Shown piece after piece: positions 62,533 through 64,000 of a stretch of 64,000 nt of DNA. The notes under the pieces were generated by a model. It had not been told where the DNA came from. It searched no databases and saw only the letters and a list, made by a program, of their open reading frames with translations. Made by a program: the position numbers and the translations under genes. The stretch covers positions 1,116,001-1,180,000 of the forward strand of contig CAUVWY020000009.1 in the NCBI GenBank assembly GCA_963555775.3, in the 5' to 3' direction. Each line of letters starts with the position of its first letter. Within the stretch, counting starts at the first letter, position 1. This DNA comes from JAJEDW01 sp963555775. GTDB lineage: Bacteria; Acidobacteriota; Terriglobia; 20CM-2-55-15.

Positions 62533-63480
62533 ATGCGACTTGTAACGATTGTCATGTTTCTGACCATTGCCGGGGCGCTGCCCGAAGCCTCCGCACAATC
62601 CTGGATTCCCCCTGTCGAGAACGAACGGTGTCCCTCGAAGTGGGGTCCGGACGATCAGCGCGGTTCCGCCAACCACATGGGACCTGAAACCGTCCTTCGC
62701 GCGGCGCGCCTGATCCGGAGCGGCGCGACGATCGAACTGGCGCACGTTTTGTCCGGTTCGATGCCACTGGGGGACAGGCACTTCGATCTGTATCCCAAAC
62801 CGAGTGTCATGAACCCCGAATCGAACCGCAGAGGCTCCAACGAAGAGTTGGTAGTGGCCGAGATGGGCCAGGTCGGCACGCAGTTCGACGGATTCAGCCA
62901 CCAGACCATCGGCAACACGATGTACAACTGCGTTCCGGTGGACGAAACGCTGACGCGGAACGGCTTCACCCGGCTTGGAGTCGAAAACGTCGGGACGCTG
63001 ATGACGCGAGGCGTCCTTCTGGACATCGCCGCGCTGAAAGGTGTCGACATGCTGGCGGAAGACTATGAAATTACCGCGGCGGATCTGCAGGAGGCGCTGG
63101 CGATGCGAAGCCTGGCGCTTGAACCCGGCGATGCCGTGATCGTCCACACGGGTTGGGGACGGCTTTGGACGGAGGACATCGACCGGTATTCGAACATGGG
63201 TCCGGGTATCGGCGTGGCGGCCGCGGAATGGCTGGCGGGCCAAGACCCGATGCTGGTCGGCGCCGACACTGTTCCGGTCGAGATTCTGCCGAACCCCGAT
63301 CCCGCGATTTCGCTTCCGGTTCATCAGATCATGCTCGTCGTCAACGGCATTCATCTGGTAGAACGGATGAAGCTGGACGAACTGGCGGCGAGCGGTGTCT
63401 ACGAGTTCGCCTTCATCGTGCAACCGTTGAAGATTCAGGGAGCGACGGGTTCCACTGTCGTTCCGGTCGCCGTCTACTGA
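62533..63480 (+). CDS. Exported cyclase-family (kynurenine formamidase-like) hydrolase
   Basis: 315 aa. GGAGGAGAAACAACC precedes the ATG. Signal peptide (VTIVMFLTIAGALPEASA). The family fold carries the metal motif HxGTHxDxxxH; here GQVGTQFDGFSHQ is a divergent form with Gln in place of the first His-region, so activity is uncertain. Other conserved parts: DDQRGSANHMGPET and AVIVHTGWGRLW. Relatives hydrolyse N-formylkynurenine, cyclic amides or isatin. In this cluster of exported catabolic proteins it may open a ring or lactone. Confidence 0.85.
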   Translation: MRLVTIVMFLTIAGALPEASAQSWIPPVENERCPSKWGPDDQRGSANHMGPETVLRAARLIRSGATIELAHVLSGSMPLGDRHFDLYPKPSVMNPESNRRGSNEELVVAEMGQVGTQFDGFSHQTIGNTMYNCVPVDETLTRNGFTRLGVENVGTLMTRGVLLDIAALKGVDMLAEDYEITAADLQEALAMRSLALEPGDAVIVHTGWGRLWTEDIDRYSNMGPGIGVAAAEWLAGQDPMLVGADTVPVEILPNPDPAISLPVHQIMLVVNGIHLVERMKLDELAASGVYEFAFIVQPLKIQGATGSTVVPVAVY

Positions 63481-63672
63481 ACCGTTCGAAAACGATCCCG
63501 GAGCAATGTGCCGAGCGGTCGCGTGTTCAGAAACGCGCTTCCCAACCAGGGTGCTGAGATATTCGGGTTAGTCGCGCCCCCGCCTGCGGAGGATCATTCA
63601 AGAGTGAAACTCGACCAATTAAGGCTCCAATTTCAAGTCACCAAAATCAATGACTTATGGTTAAGTTTCAGG

Positions 63673-64000
63673 TCAGATCAGGAAGCCCAGGTCGCGCTGA
63701 GCGAAATTGCCGAGGTTCGGGGCGATGTGGGTAAGGTCCGCCTCGGGAACCCCGATCCATTTCGCCAGGGTTGCCGCGTATTGATCCGCTGAGACGCTTG
63801 GTATCAGCCGGCCTCGGCGCACATCGTCGGGTCCGTCGATCTCCAGTCGCGGGTAGGCGCCGTAGAACTCGCGTCCGCGCACTGAATCGCCCACCACCAG
63901 TTGCACACCGCCCCAACCGTGATCCGTACCATCGCCGTTGGATGTGAGCGTGCGTCCGAAATCCGATTGGGTAAATGTGGTTACGTTGATGGCCACGCCG
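63673..64000 (-). CDS. DUF1501 family protein, 3' end (start beyond window)
   Basis: The last ~109 codons. INVTTFTQSDFGRTLTSNGD and TDHGWGGVQLVVGDSVRG match the conserved C-terminal part of DUF1501 proteins (alkaline phosphatase-like fold, usually Tat-exported). They commonly pair with a DUF1800 gene; any such partner would lie outside. The stop is at 63673. Confidence 0.85.
   Translation of the reverse strand, partial: GVAINVTTFTQSDFGRTLTSNGDGTDHGWGGVQLVVGDSVRGREFYGAYPRLEIDGPDDVRRGRLIPSVSADQYAATLAKWIGVPEADLTHIAPNLGNFAQRDLGFLI

Overview
The window is GC-rich bacterial chromosome with dense, short-spaced genes, frequent ATGA or TAATG stop/start overlaps, and many exported enzymes. The gene content points, as an inference, to an Acidobacteriota-like heterotroph: a secreted protein of the 'DLQGVWT' type, a DUF5916 outer-membrane protein, exported quinoproteins, a type I sulfatase, a DUF1501 protein, and a secreted C-terminal domain of the 'GLAIANNT' type. 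No rRNA, tRNA or CRISPR array was found, so the taxonomy rests on protein families only.

Layout. 1-1.4 kb: 3' part of a secreted GmrSD-type HNH nuclease. 1.5-3.0 kb: IS3 remnant, then a Fic protein. 3.1-8.1 kb (minus): an operon of alkyl-DHAP synthase-like flavoenzyme, SDR, TesA-like GDSL lipoprotein and fatty acyl-CoA reductase, which together look like an ether-lipid pathway. 8.4-12.3 kb (plus): HAD-IB hydrolase with a YbbA/YbbP-type ABC exporter. 12.3-20.4 kb: an accessory island with decayed Sel1, IS256 and IS630 fragments, a HEPN-like protein, two IS1182 elements abutting at a CTAG site, a two-ORF IS3 element and orphan genes. 20.4-30.1 kb (minus): sulfatase, HNH protein, aminotransferase, MBL hydrolase, dienelactone hydrolase, a secreted 'DLQGVWT' protein, P1 peptidase and sodium:solute symporter. 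30.2-35.9 kb (plus): murB, vapBC, a quinoprotein sugar dehydrogenase, a TauE-like exporter, a pterin dehydratase and a radical SAM protein.

36.0-38.7 kb: a DsbA/FrnE-like gene whose first active-site cysteine codon is an in-frame TGA followed by a SECIS-like hairpin (probable selenoprotein), then a DUF4338-ISAs1 transposase split at an A AAA AAG slippery site. 38.8-46.1 kb: Mrp, DUF971, UbiX, a lone PD-(D/E)XK-like protein, dCTP deaminase, HU, an M50 protease and a LysR regulator. 46.5-53.9 kb: gltB, gltD and aspartate kinase. 54.3-64 kb: PQQ dehydrogenase overlapping an exported FAH-fold protein, DUF5916 barrel, a low-complexity exported protein, an 8-strand-type barrel, a cyclase-family hydrolase and the 3' end of a DUF1501 gene.

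Several interspersed repeat families occupy the intergenic spaces. The first is a ~178-bp element with inverted ends, present in two opposite copies (8.2 and 46.3 kb), with a structurally similar third element at 25.2 kb. The second is a 'GTAGGGGCGGTC' hairpin family (36.0 and 54.1-54.3 kb) whose stems show a compensatory base change. The third is a ~58-bp repeat at 40.9 and 54.0 kb. The strongest leads are the selenoprotein candidate, the ether-lipid operon, the frameshifted DUF4338-ISAs1 element and the structured repeats.
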